Shown: one piece after another, positions 32,075 through 39,468 of the stretch
Layout of the letters: the number at the start of each line of letters is the position of its first letter
Position numbering within the stretch: position 1 is the stretch's first letter
DNA from: Synergistaceae bacterium
GTDB lineage: Bacteria > Synergistota > Synergistia > Synergistales > Aminobacteriaceae
Reading direction: 5' to 3'
Length of the DNA stretch: 39,635 nt
Assembly: GCA_031277095.1 (NCBI GenBank)
Contig: JAISLU010000009.1
Location: 1 to 39,635 of the forward strand
The notes under the pieces: generated by a model
The model's input: the letters and a program-made list of their open reading frames with translations, nothing else
Database searches by the model: none
Told to the model about the DNA's origin: nothing
Program-made: the position numbers and the translations under genes

Positions 32075-32384
32075 ATTTCACCATCACCTCTTCCGTTATC
32101 CACGCCGCCACGTTCGAGACTTTTTCTCTGTGCTTCGCGTAAAAAGCCTTAGCGGCTGTTTCTCGTTCGGAAATAATGCTTCGCGCCTTCGCCTCAGCCG
32201 TTCGCTCGGCCATTTGAATTTTTTCGCGAAACTGCTTCGCTGCCGACTGTTTCGCTTCTTTGACGGTGTTTTCCGCGTCTGCCACGGCTTTGTTCAATTT
32301 TTTAATCCCATTGGCCTTGGCGTCCTGGACGCTTTTCGCCGATTTCTCCTCCGCAGCCTTGATCTCTTCGATGAGATCCGCCAT
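32061..32384 (-). CDS. ntpF: V-type ATPase peripheral-stalk subunit G/H-like
   Basis: A 107-residue, almost entirely helical and charged protein (ADLIEEIKAAEEKSAKSVQD onward) that would pair with subunit E in the peripheral stalk. The sequence itself is low-complexity coiled coil; identification relies on its first place in the operon, as in ntpFIKECGABD of E. hirae. The frame is open to 32435, but GGAGGTGG at 32393-32400 selects the ATG at 32384. It is the first gene after the operon promoter. Confidence 0.88.
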   Translation of the reverse strand: MADLIEEIKAAEEKSAKSVQDAKANGIKKLNKAVADAENTVKEAKQSAAKQFREKIQMAERTAEAKARSIISERETAAKAFYAKHREKVSNVAAWITEEVMVKYGRS

Positions 32385-32437
32385 GATCGAATCCACCTCC
32401 TCTCGTGGGGCCTCTCGTAGAAAATAAAACCCCAAGT

Positions 32438-32465
32438 ATTATCTCATCCTCATTCATGAAATCAA
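32438..32465 (-). promoter_or_regulatory. Probable promoter of the V-ATPase operon
   Basis: On the minus strand TTGATT (32460-32465) and GATAAT (32438-32443) are 16 bp apart, about 55 bases upstream of the ntpF start and just downstream of the HU terminator. Confidence 0.5.
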
Positions 32466-32507
32466 GGTCTCGTTACTTACCCGTTTTTTTGCGGAAATCG
32501 AGCCAGA

Positions 32508-32533
32508 AAAATCGAGAACGAAAATCGAGAACG
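32508..32533 (-). repeat. 13-bp tandem duplication between HU terminator and V-ATPase promoter
   Basis: AAAATCGAGAACG occurs at 32508-32520 and 32521-32533. Confidence 0.9.
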
Positions 32534-32562
32534 AAAAAAAAAGCGGCACCTTGAAGGGCCGC
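32534..32562 (-). terminator. Intrinsic terminator of the HU gene
   Basis: On the minus strand GCGGCCCTT and AAGGTGCCGC fold into a stem (one mismatch, one G-U) followed by nine T. Confidence 0.88.
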
Positions 32563-32590
32563 CTTTGACAACGCAAAAATTTTATGAAGG

Positions 32591-32896
32591 CTATTTCTTT
32601 TTTTTGCTGCCCTTGATTGCCAGAACTTTCTCTTTTAGATCCTTGCCCGGGCGGAACACGGGAACCTTCTTCGCCGGAATTTTGACGATTTTCGTGGGAT
32701 CCTGAGGATTGCGCCCCTCACGCGCCGCGCGATCCTTCACCTCGAACACGCCAAAACCCACGAACGTGCATTTTTCCCCCTTAGCAAGAGCTCCTTCGAT
32801 GGAACTGAAAACTTCTTCGACGACCGGGGTAACCTCTTTCTTCTTTACGTTCAGTTTTTCAGCAATTCCATCAATAAGTTCAGCCTTTGTCACCAC
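32591..32896 (-). CDS. HU-family DNA-binding protein
   Basis: A 101-residue histone-like protein that bends and compacts DNA. The fold is clear: helical dimer part KAELIDGIAEKLNVKKKEV, then FVGFGVFEVKDRAAREGRNP, with the DNA-contacting arm ending FRPGKDLKEKV. The intercalating Pro of the RNPQDP motif is present. A lysine-rich tail (GSKKKK) ends the protein. GGAGGTGTAA precedes two consecutive GTG codons; either could start. The gene has its own promoter and terminator. Confidence 0.95.
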   Translation of the reverse strand: MVTKAELIDGIAEKLNVKKKEVTPVVEEVFSSIEGALAKGEKCTFVGFGVFEVKDRAAREGRNPQDPTKIVKIPAKKVPVFRPGKDLKEKVLAIKGSKKKK

Positions 32897-32924
32897 TTAC
32901 ACCTCCATAGGATGATTTTTCTGC

Positions 32925-32952
32925 ATTCTAACAGCCTTTATGAATTATGCAA
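32925..32952 (-). promoter_or_regulatory. Probable promoter of the HU gene
   Basis: On the minus strand TTGCAT (32947-32952) and TAGAAT (32925-32930) are 16 bp apart, about 30 bases upstream of the HU start codon. Confidence 0.5.
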
Positions 32953-33086
32953 GCCCTTTTGAGGTCATTTGAGAATATTTTATCGATACTGACATAAAAA
33001 TGAGCCTAATGCCCTATATTTTAAAGTCTCCAGCCTCATGAAAATTTCTCCTTCAGCGTGTTTCCCGATGAAACGCCGCTCCCGAA

Positions 33087-33095
33087 TGGTATAAT
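33087..33095 (+). promoter_or_regulatory. Extended -10 promoter of the serS leader
   Basis: TGGTATAAT combines a perfect TATAAT with the upstream TG of an extended -10. No good -35 is visible. Transcription would begin about 60 bases before the T-box element. Confidence 0.55.
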
Positions 33096-33104
33096 CAATA
33101 GCCG

Positions 33105-33140
33105 TTTGAAGCCGAAAATAAATTTGAAGCCGAAATAAAG
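33105..33140 (+). repeat. 18-bp tandem duplication in the serS leader
   Basis: TTTGAAGCCGAAAATAAA (33105-33122) is followed by TTTGAAGCCGAAATAAAG (33123-33140), just upstream of the T-box element. Confidence 0.85.
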
Positions 33141-33160
33141 TGGTTACGTCGGTATACAGG

Positions 33161-33394
33161 CAATGACGAAAGCTGCGGCCTTTGAATCCGCGCAGAGAGC
33201 CGGTGTTGGGTGCGAACCGGAGGGAGACGGGGCCTTTCCACTTTCCGAGCCGTCGGTGAAAGCCGAAGGGCTGCGCCCTTGACAGCGCGTTCGAGGGGGT
33301 CGACTTTTCGAATGACATTTCGGGAGCCGGCAATATGGGTGGCAACGCGGATTTCTTCCGTCCCATGCGATGAGTATGGCACGGAAGTTTTTTT
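33161..33394 (+). promoter_or_regulatory. T-box leader (tRNA-Ser sensing) of serS
   Basis: The leader contains the stem I apical signature AGAGAGCCGG ... GGTGCGAACCGG (33196-33220), and the T-box GGGTGGCAACGCGG (33337-33350), which differs from the canonical AGGGUGGNACCGCG by only two bases. The variable base is C, matching the G discriminator of bacterial tRNA-Ser. Stem I closes with GCGGC (33175-33179) against GCCGT (33249-33253); just inside it on the 3' side is TCC (33244-33246), a serine codon and the likely specifier. A terminator (33355-33394) overlaps the antiterminator region. Uncharged tRNA-Ser should allow readthrough into serS. Confidence 0.88.
33355..33394 (+). terminator. T-box-controlled terminator before serS
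   Basis: CTTCCGT (33355-33361) and ACGGAAG (33381-33387) form the stem base, with CAT/ATG pairs inside, followed by seven T. Confidence 0.88.
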
Positions 33395-33436
33395 ATTTCG
33401 AGTTTTATACGAGGTTTATTATAAGGAGGAAAACAT

Positions 33437-34726
33437 ATGCTGGACATCAAGTTGCTGCGAACGGAGCCGGAGCTTGTCAGGGAAAATCTCCGGAAAAAAT
33501 TTCAGGAGGAGAAGCTGCCTTTGGTGGACGAGGTTGTCGAACTGGACCGCCGGAGCCGCGAGGCCAGGGCGAAAGGCGATGCCCTGAGAAACCGGCGCAA
33601 CTCCCTCAGCAAGGAAATCGGCGTAGCGATGGCCGAAGACCGCAGAGAAGACGCGGAGCGCAAAAAGACGCTGGTCACGGAAATGGCTCAAGAGTTGGCG
33701 GACCTGGAAGCGTTGGAGGAAAAACTGGCCTCCGAGATTCGCGAAAAAATGATGCGCCTCCCCAACATCATCGATCCCTCGGTGCCGATCGGCAGAAACG
33801 ACGGCGACAACGTGGAGGTCGAGCGATTCGGAGAGCCGGCAGTCCCCGATTTCGAGATTCCCTATCACGTGGACATCATGGAGAGGTTTCGCGGCATCGA
33901 TCTGGACAGCGCGAGAAAAACCAGCGGAAATGGATTTTACTACCTTGTGGGAGACATCGCCCGGCTGCACTCGGCTGTTCTTTCCTATGCCCGGGATTTC
34001 ATGATCGACCGGGGTTTCACTTACTGCATCCCCCCCTTCATGATCCGGGAAAACGTGGTCAGCGGCGTCATGAGTTTCGCGGAAAGAGCGAGCATGATGT
34101 ATAAGATAGAGGGGGAAGACCTGTACCTGATCGGCACCAGCGAACACTCCATGATCGGCAAGTTCATCGACACCCTCATCGACGAAGAGAGCCTGCCTCA
34201 GGCGTGGACCAGTTACTCTCCCTGCTTCCGCAAGGAGGTCGGCGCCCACGGTATCGAGGAGCGGGGGGTATACCGCATCCATCAGTTCGAGAAGCAGGAA
34301 ATGATCGTCGTCTGCAAACCGGAAGAAAGCTCCGAGTGGTTCGTGAAGCTGTACCGGAACACCGTAGATTTTTTCCGCTCCCTGAACGTGCCGGTGCGGA
34401 CCTTGGAGTGCTGCTCGGGGGACCTGGCGGACCTGAAGGTGAAAAGCATCGACGTGGAGGCATGGTCCCCCCGCCAGCACAAATACTTCGAGGTGGGAAG
34501 CTGCTCCAACCTGGGGGACGCCCAGGCCCGCCGCCTGGGTATTCGCGTCAAAAACAAGGAAAAGGGGAACTATTTCGCCCACACCCTCAACAACACGGTC
34601 ACGGCCCCGCCGCGGATGCTGATCGCGTTTCTGGAAAACAATCTGAAAGAGGACGGCTCCGTTGCCGTTCCGGCGTCCCTGCGCCCGTATATGGGGGGGA
34701 CGGAAGCCATCGTCTGCCCCGCCTGA
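33437..34726 (+). CDS. serS: Seryl-tRNA synthetase
   Basis: A 429-residue class II aminoacyl-tRNA synthetase that charges tRNA-Ser. The N-terminal coiled-coil arm (about 30-105) that binds the long variable arm of the tRNA is obvious from heptads such as LVTEMAQELADLEALEEKLA. Motif 2 lies in SPCFRKEVGAHG with Arg, and motif 3 in the C-terminal NTVTAPPRMLIAFLENN. VEAWSPRQHKYFEVGSCSNL (split) is the usual serine-site region. AGGAGG at 33424-33429 gives the ATG. It is controlled by the T-box leader immediately upstream and appears monocistronic. Confidence 0.96.
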   Translation: MLDIKLLRTEPELVRENLRKKFQEEKLPLVDEVVELDRRSREARAKGDALRNRRNSLSKEIGVAMAEDRREDAERKKTLVTEMAQELADLEALEEKLASEIREKMMRLPNIIDPSVPIGRNDGDNVEVERFGEPAVPDFEIPYHVDIMERFRGIDLDSARKTSGNGFYYLVGDIARLHSAVLSYARDFMIDRGFTYCIPPFMIRENVVSGVMSFAERASMMYKIEGEDLYLIGTSEHSMIGKFIDTLIDEESLPQAWTSYSPCFRKEVGAHGIEERGVYRIHQFEKQEMIVVCKPEESSEWFVKLYRNTVDFFRSLNVPVRTLECCSGDLADLKVKSIDVEAWSPRQHKYFEVGSCSNLGDAQARRLGIRVKNKEKGNYFAHTLNNTVTAPPRMLIAFLENNLKEDGSVAVPASLRPYMGGTEAIVCPA

Positions 34727-34770
34727 GGAGTGATCGAAGGGTCACAATGAGGGGCCAATGTACGCCCTAT

Positions 34771-35967
34771 TTACCGGGGCGTCAGATAGGGAATGGGATC
34801 GACGGGCTTGCCGTTTTTGCGGACCTCGAAATGAATATGATGAGTGGTTGTGCGGCCGGTGTTGCCCACCGAACCCACAATATCGCCTTGTTTGACCCTT
34901 TGCCCCACCTTGACGCCAACCCTCTGGCAATGGGCGTACAGGGTGGCGATTCCATTGCCGTGGTCGATCAGGACGGCGTTGCCGTAGCCGCGGTATTTTC
35001 TGGTTTTGGTGGTGCTGACCTCCAGAACGACCCCGTCCAAAGCGGCGGCGATGGGGGTCCCTTTGGGCATGGGGATGTCGATCCCCGCGTGAAAATGGCG
35101 TTTTCCCCGCCTGCCGAACCTCGAAGATATCTTGCCGCTTACCGGCCACATCATCTTGCCGGAAGGGCTGGGAACAGCACCCTTGGGCGCAGTAACTTTG
35201 GGTGTAACACTTTTGGGCGGGGTACTGGGCGCGACAGTCTTGGGAACAACACCCGTGGGTGTAACACCCTTGGGCGCGACACCCGTGGGTGCAACACCCG
35301 TGGGTGCAACACCCTTGGGTGAGGGGGTCTTGATAATCAACTGGTCTCCCGAGACGGTGACGGTCATGTTGGGGGCGGAGGAGACGGCGGGGGCCTTCGT
35401 GGGCGGAGCCTTGGGCGCGGGAATCGGTGGAGCTTTTGTAGCTGGAACCGTCGGGGCGGGCTCCTTTGAAGCAGTCGGGGAGGCGGTTTGCGTCTGGCCA
35501 CGCCGGGGCACGCCGTGCAATTTGACGGTCACCAGAGGGGAAGCATCGCGCAGCGCAGCGGGGATACCGTGGGGCTTGACGGTGACGATGGGCTCCGGGC
35601 CGTTTTCTCTTTTTTGCACCTCCATCCAGGTGAGCAGCACGCCGGATTTCGAGCCGGGGATGAGCAGAGTCTCTCCCGGCGCAGGCAAATCCCCGCGGCC
35701 GTTTGCCCAAAGAACGTCGCCGGACGTTATGCCCCGGGACGCGCTGAGCCGCTCCAGCTCCTGTATATTCCCGTCCCAGACTACCTCGCTCCAATTTTCC
35801 TGATTTAAATTTTCCGCCCCCCAGGATGGGCTTGGGAACAGCGCCGCCGGGATCGTCAGGCTGAAAACCAGGGACAGGAAAAAAGACGTGAAAGACGTGA
35901 AAAAGAAAGATGGAAAAAAGAAAGAGGGGAAAATGAGAGTTATGAAACCGTGAATTTTCCGCAGCAC
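34771..35967 (-). CDS. Exported M23-family peptidase with LysM-like region and proline-rich linker
   Basis: A 398-residue cell-envelope hydrolase. A long Phe-rich hydrophobic leader (about 1-45) is followed by a LysM-like segment (SASRGITSGDVLWANGRG and ETLLIPGSK), a Pro/Ala/Thr linker (about 150-265) with VAPTGVAPTGVAPKGV repeats, and a C-terminal lysostaphin-type M23 domain. The zinc motif is complete: HAGIDI gives H-x-x-x-D and HIHFEVRKNG gives H-x-H. Target is probably peptidoglycan cross-bridges. The frame is open back to 36018, but GGAGAG at 35976-35981 fits the GTG at 35967. It follows the unknown secreted protein gene by 19 bases and likely shares its transcript. Confidence 0.9.
   Translation of the reverse strand: MLRKIHGFITLIFPSFFFPSFFFTSFTSFFLSLVFSLTIPAALFPSPSWGAENLNQENWSEVVWDGNIQELERLSASRGITSGDVLWANGRGDLPAPGETLLIPGSKSGVLLTWMEVQKRENGPEPIVTVKPHGIPAALRDASPLVTVKLHGVPRRGQTQTASPTASKEPAPTVPATKAPPIPAPKAPPTKAPAVSSAPNMTVTVSGDQLIIKTPSPKGVAPTGVAPTGVAPKGVTPTGVVPKTVAPSTPPKSVTPKVTAPKGAVPSPSGKMMWPVSGKISSRFGRRGKRHFHAGIDIPMPKGTPIAAALDGVVLEVSTTKTRKYRGYGNAVLIDHGNGIATLYAHCQRVGVKVGQRVKQGDIVGSVGNTGRTTTHHIHFEVRKNGKPVDPIPYLTPR
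35170..35330 (-). repeat. Degenerate coding repeat of about 15 bp in the M23 peptidase linker
   Basis: Variants of CACCC(T/G)TGGGTGYAA-type units recur about ten times (clearest 35255-35325, where ACACCCGTGGGTGCA repeats), encoding the VAP-TG/KG linker repeats. Confidence 0.8.
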
Positions 35968-35986
35968 CGGGAATAACTCTCCTGAT

Positions 35987-37141
35987 TTATCGGGAGTTCC
36001 CCAATTGGGGGTCCACAAGCTGGGGTTCCAGCCAAAAGGGGTAATAGATGCGCAAGTGAGTCAGAGAGCGGAGGGCATCGTCCACCTTCCCCGAGACCGG
36101 AGGGAGCCGCCTCCAGGGGCCTCCGTCGAATCGCCCCAAGACGAGGGGCTTTCTGCCGTAGGTACTCCAAAGGTCCGGCAGCCGGTCTCCCAACTGGGTC
36201 CCCGGCAAGAGGGTACCCTTGAACAGCGGCGGCGTTCCCTCGAGGGGGCTTTTGCCTGGGACCGGCGCCACGATCATCCATTGGGTCAGCTTCCACCCAT
36301 TGGCCATCTCGGACGAGGTCAGGGCGTGAACCGAGGGCATGATCTGAATGCCCCCCACCTGCCCCCGGGGGGCGGTCGCGATGTCGATGACACCGGTATG
36401 GGAGGCGCGGATACGTCCGCCCTCCTGAAATTCCGTTCCGCCAAAGCGCCCCACGCCCCCCACGGGACGCACCACACGGGCCGCCACTTTGGGCCCCCTT
36501 TTCGTCCAGGCCACCACCCGGCCACCCGGCCGATTTTCGATATCCACCATCCAGGTGTCCGTTTTATCCGGCAGCGGCGATTCGATCAAAAGCGCCTCCC
36601 CTTTTTCCATGCCCAGAAAGCCATCCGCCGAAAGCTCAAGGGGCCGTCTATCGCCGTTTTTCCCCTGGATGAGGACCCGAGAGCCCGTCAGAGGAGCGAA
36701 ACCTCCGAAAATCCCCGTGCCCGCCGGGCAGTCGATGGAAAAAAAAGCTCCCTGGGGCGCGGCGGGGGCCACGGTTACGGTGGGGACGATGCTGAAGATT
36801 CGCCCCCTGCCCTCCTCCACCCTCACCAGAATGTGGATGGCGTTGACCGCCGTGGCGCACACGGTCCCGGGGGTCCCCCATTTGCTGGCGGTGTAGGCCG
36901 GCCAGTTGGTTTTGACGGGCAGGGCGCGAACGGCCCCCAGCTCCGCCACACTCCCGTCGGGAAGGGTCGCCGTGGCCCTGGCGTCTTTTTCGAAGGGCAC
37001 CCGCAGCGCCAAAACGTTTTTCCCATCCTCTTTCACTCCCGTTTCCGCCGCCATCGAGAGCCCTGGGCGGAACGCCGAAGGCAGCGGAGAAAACAGCAAA
37101 AACAGTGCAAACAGCAAAACTCGCGATTTAAAATTTTTCAT
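35987..37141 (-). CDS. Exported protein of unknown function
   Basis: A protein of about 384 residues that I do not recognise. It begins with a signal peptide (KNFKSRVLLFALFLLF, probable cleavage near SMAAET around residue 33). The rest is soluble and rich in Gly, Pro and beta-type segments, with no transmembrane helix and a single Cys pair (TVCATAV and IDCPAGTG). The segment VNAIHILVRVEEGRGRIFSI and the motif SSEMANGWKLTQWMIVAPVP may be structural. The frame opens with TTG at 37147; ATG 37141 is similarly spaced from GGAGA and was chosen. It sits between a CPBP protease and the M23 peptidase on the same strand, so a role in the envelope is likely. Confidence 0.75.
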   Translation of the reverse strand: MKNFKSRVLLFALFLLFSPLPSAFRPGLSMAAETGVKEDGKNVLALRVPFEKDARATATLPDGSVAELGAVRALPVKTNWPAYTASKWGTPGTVCATAVNAIHILVRVEEGRGRIFSIVPTVTVAPAAPQGAFFSIDCPAGTGIFGGFAPLTGSRVLIQGKNGDRRPLELSADGFLGMEKGEALLIESPLPDKTDTWMVDIENRPGGRVVAWTKRGPKVAARVVRPVGGVGRFGGTEFQEGGRIRASHTGVIDIATAPRGQVGGIQIMPSVHALTSSEMANGWKLTQWMIVAPVPGKSPLEGTPPLFKGTLLPGTQLGDRLPDLWSTYGRKPLVLGRFDGGPWRRLPPVSGKVDDALRSLTHLRIYYPFWLEPQLVDPQLGNSR

Positions 37142-37185
37142 GATCAAAGTTTCTCCATATAAACTTCATAAACTTCTCCATTAAT

Positions 37186-37218
37186 TTTCTATTAAATTTC
37201 CATTAAATTTCTATTGAT
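37186..37218 (-). repeat. 11-bp tandem triplication between the CPBP protease and the exported protein gene
   Basis: TTTCTATTAAA, TTTCCATTAAA and TTTCTATTGAT run head to tail. Confidence 0.9.
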
Positions 37219-37226
37219 TTTCTCCC

Positions 37227-37781
37227 TCAGCGGGGCGCCCACCAGACGGCCCATACGTTGCACACCCCGTGGTACAGGATGGCGGGCAGGACGGACCCGT
37301 TGCGGTGCCGGAGGAGCCCCATGACCAGCCCCGGGAAAAAGGTGGCCACTCTCAGCCAGCCGGGGGCGACGAACAAATGAGAGAGAGCGAAAAGGAGCGA
37401 CGCCGAGGGTATGGCCATCCAGGGGCCCCATCGCCGGGCAAGCAAAGTCTGGAGCCATCCCCGGTAGAAGGTTTCTTCGATGAAGGCCGCGGCCAGCCCG
37501 CCGCCCAGCATATTCAGCGCCGTCCAGAGGCCGGGGCGGAAAGGGCCGCCGATGCCCCAGCTTCGAGGCCAGTAGAAGGACACGAAGGTCAGTGGAAGAA
37601 GGGTACATACGATCGCCGCCAGGGTGTCGCGCCACGCCTTCCGGCCCATGAACCAGCGGAGCCCGTAGACCTCCTCCGGCTCTCCCCGCCGGGCGCACCA
37701 GGCGTAAGGGAAATAAAGCATGAACATGGCGATGAGAAAACCGATCAATGGCCCCAGCAGCTCGAAAAAAAATGTTTTCAT
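37227..37781 (-). CDS. CPBP-family intramembrane glutamic endopeptidase (CAAX protease/Abi type)
   Basis: A 184-residue membrane protein with five or six hydrophobic segments. The three CPBP motifs are present: EETFYRGWLQ with the catalytic Glu pair and Arg, FALSHLFVAPG with His, and HGVCNVW with His-x3-Asn at the C-terminus. Bacterial members process membrane or secreted peptides or maturate exported proteins. The start ATG directly follows the upstream small membrane protein (seven bases), and the exported protein and M23 genes lie downstream on the same strand. Whether it acts on one of these neighbours is unknown. Confidence 0.88.
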   Translation of the reverse strand: MKTFFFELLGPLIGFLIAMFMLYFPYAWCARRGEPEEVYGLRWFMGRKAWRDTLAAIVCTLLPLTFVSFYWPRSWGIGGPFRPGLWTALNMLGGGLAAAFIEETFYRGWLQTLLARRWGPWMAIPSASLLFALSHLFVAPGWLRVATFFPGLVMGLLRHRNGSVLPAILYHGVCNVWAVWWAPR

Positions 37782-37788
37782 ACCCGTC

Positions 37789-38076
37789 TCAAACCGTCTT
37801 CATCAGCAAATCCCAGAGGGATTGGAGCTCGTCGGCGGCCTCCCGCAGGAAGAGGACGATGTCGAGGCGATGGGTGTAGATCAGCCGGGAGGTTTTCCAC
37901 AGCAGGGAAATAACGGGAATCGCCACGATAAGCGCGCCCGTTTTGTAAAGAATTTTGGCGGGGATGACCCCGTATTTTTCAAACAGAACATCCACCAGCC
38001 AGCCCGCCGTCATCAGGGCGAACCCCATGATCCAGACGGACAGCCCCATAAAGAGGCTGGAGTTGATAAAACGCAC
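37789..38076 (-). CDS. Small membrane protein of unknown function
   Basis: A 95-residue protein with two hydrophobic segments (SLFMGLSVWIMGFALMTAGW and ILYKTGALIVAIPVISLLW) and a charged C-terminal helix (RLDIVLFLREAADELQSLWD). The start is a GTG at 38076 behind AAGGAGGCAGGG. It is the first gene of the leftward envelope cluster and ends seven bases before the CPBP protease start. I do not recognise a family. Confidence 0.7.
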   Translation of the reverse strand: MRFINSSLFMGLSVWIMGFALMTAGWLVDVLFEKYGVIPAKILYKTGALIVAIPVISLLWKTSRLIYTHRLDIVLFLREAADELQSLWDLLMKTV

Positions 38077-38214
38077 GCTTCCCTGCCTCCTTCCCTTCCT
38101 CCCATGACATCCCGGATCGACAAAAATTCCAGCATGATGCCGATTCAGGCATGATAAAGAGCATTATATCAGGGGAACGTGTGTTCCCGTGTGTTTCCCC
38201 AATGTTTGCCGTGA

Positions 38215-38242
38215 TTGCGCATTTTAATCCGTGTTTTATGCT
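38215..38242 (+). promoter_or_regulatory. Possible promoter of the peptidyl-prolyl isomerase gene
   Basis: TTGCGC (38215-38220) and TATGCT (38237-38242) are 16 bp apart, 45 bases upstream of the start codon, in the divergent gap. Confidence 0.4.
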
Positions 38243-38286
38243 AGAATCTACCGTGAAATAAATTTGCTGGGAGGAATGAATTTACC

Positions 38287-39261
38287 GTGAAAATGAAGAA
38301 AATGAAAAAGAGTGCGCGAAAAAGTTTCCTTTACACCGTCGTTTTGGGATTGGCCCTGCTGGCCGCCGGGGCCGTTTTTGCCGCCTCCGCCGAGCAAGCT
38401 CCCTCTGCTGGGCAAGTTCAGCAACAAGCTCCCACCGGAGAACAGGCTCCTCCTGCGAAGGACCCGGAAAGGGTTTTGGCCAAGGTGGAAGCGCAGGAAA
38501 TCAAAGAGAAAGACGTGGATCAGGTCCTTTTGATGGCGGGCCCTCAGGGCGCCGCCTACGATAACGAACAGGGCAGAAAAGCCATACTGGACGAGCTTGT
38601 GGCCGCGCGTCTTTTCGCGCTTTCCGGCGCAAAACAGGGGCTCGACCAGACCCCCGACTTCAAGGCCGTGGTGGAAAATTTCAAGAACCAGGCGCTGGCC
38701 CGAGTCGCCATCGAAAAGACGTTGGAGAACGTCGTCGCCTCCGAGGAAGAGAGCAAGAAATTTTACGACGAAAACCCCGCTCAGTTCACGACCCCCGAGG
38801 AGGTACGCGCCCGTCATATCCTGCTCAGCGACGACGTTACCAGCGCGGATAAAGTCACGACGATTCAAGATGAGCTGAAAAAGGGAGTGTCCTTCGACGT
38901 ACTGGCGGTCACCTACTCCACCGACCCCACCGCGGCTCAGGGCGGCGGGGACCTGGGATTTTTCGGCAAGGGCCAGATGGTCCCCGAGTTTGAAGAGGCG
39001 GCTTTTGCCCTGAAGGAGCCCGGCGATATCTCCAGCCCCGTGAAGACGTCCTTCGGGTGGCATATCATCAAACTGGAGGAGAAGAAGCCCTCCACGGTGG
39101 TCGCCTACGACCAGGTGAAGCCCCAGATCATCCAGTACCTGTCCAACGAGAAGAGAACCCAGAAATACCGGGAGCAGCTGGAGGTCCTGAAGAAGGAATA
39201 TAAAGTGGAGATCTTCGATCCTGCGTCCGCCGACGCCGCGTCCGCCGACGTCAAACAGTAA
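38287..39261 (+). CDS. Exported parvulin-type peptidyl-prolyl cis-trans isomerase (SurA/PrsA-like)
   Basis: A 324-residue periplasmic folding factor. A Lys-rich start and hydrophobic core (VVLGLALLAAGAVFAASA) form the signal peptide; a Gln/Ala/Pro linker follows, then a SurA-N-like helical region (LAKVEAQEIKEKDVDQVL to about residue 155) and a parvulin domain (about 165-265) with EEVRARHILL, FDVLAVTYSTDPTAAQGGGD, LGFFGKGQMVPEFEEAAF and SSPVKTSFGWHIIKLEE (quoted as separate stretches). The start is GTG at 38287 or ATG at 38293; GGAGGA at 38270-38275 fits neither closely, and a four-codon frame starting at 38276 overlaps. A terminator follows. Confidence 0.9.
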   Translation: MKMKKMKKSARKSFLYTVVLGLALLAAGAVFAASAEQAPSAGQVQQQAPTGEQAPPAKDPERVLAKVEAQEIKEKDVDQVLLMAGPQGAAYDNEQGRKAILDELVAARLFALSGAKQGLDQTPDFKAVVENFKNQALARVAIEKTLENVVASEEESKKFYDENPAQFTTPEEVRARHILLSDDVTSADKVTTIQDELKKGVSFDVLAVTYSTDPTAAQGGGDLGFFGKGQMVPEFEEAAFALKEPGDISSPVKTSFGWHIIKLEEKKPSTVVAYDQVKPQIIQYLSNEKRTQKYREQLEVLKKEYKVEIFDPASADAASADVKQ

Positions 39262-39281
39262 ACAGAAAGTTATCGATGATC

Positions 39282-39309
39282 AGGGAGGGAGCCTTTCCCT
39301 CCCTTTTTT
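39282..39309 (+). terminator. Intrinsic terminator of the peptidyl-prolyl isomerase gene
   Basis: AGGGAGGG (39282-39289) and CCCTCCCT (39297-39304) form an 8-bp perfect stem with a 7-base loop and a T run. Confidence 0.92.
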
Positions 39310-39468
39310 GTTGCGTTTTTGGGCGGGTTTTTGCCGAGTCACGCCTCCCCTTCGCCCGTGCCCGACCCCATTTGTTTTGCCTCGTCTTTCCCGTCCCTTT
39401 CAATTGCGGTATCATGCCTTTTCTTGTAAACTTGACCCGAGAAAATCTAACATCTCGGAGGGTTGTGT

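Noticed and set aside
33095-33450. Open frames on both strands in the serS leader
   Set aside because: The sequence is accounted for by the T-box RNA, whose structural motifs are clear.
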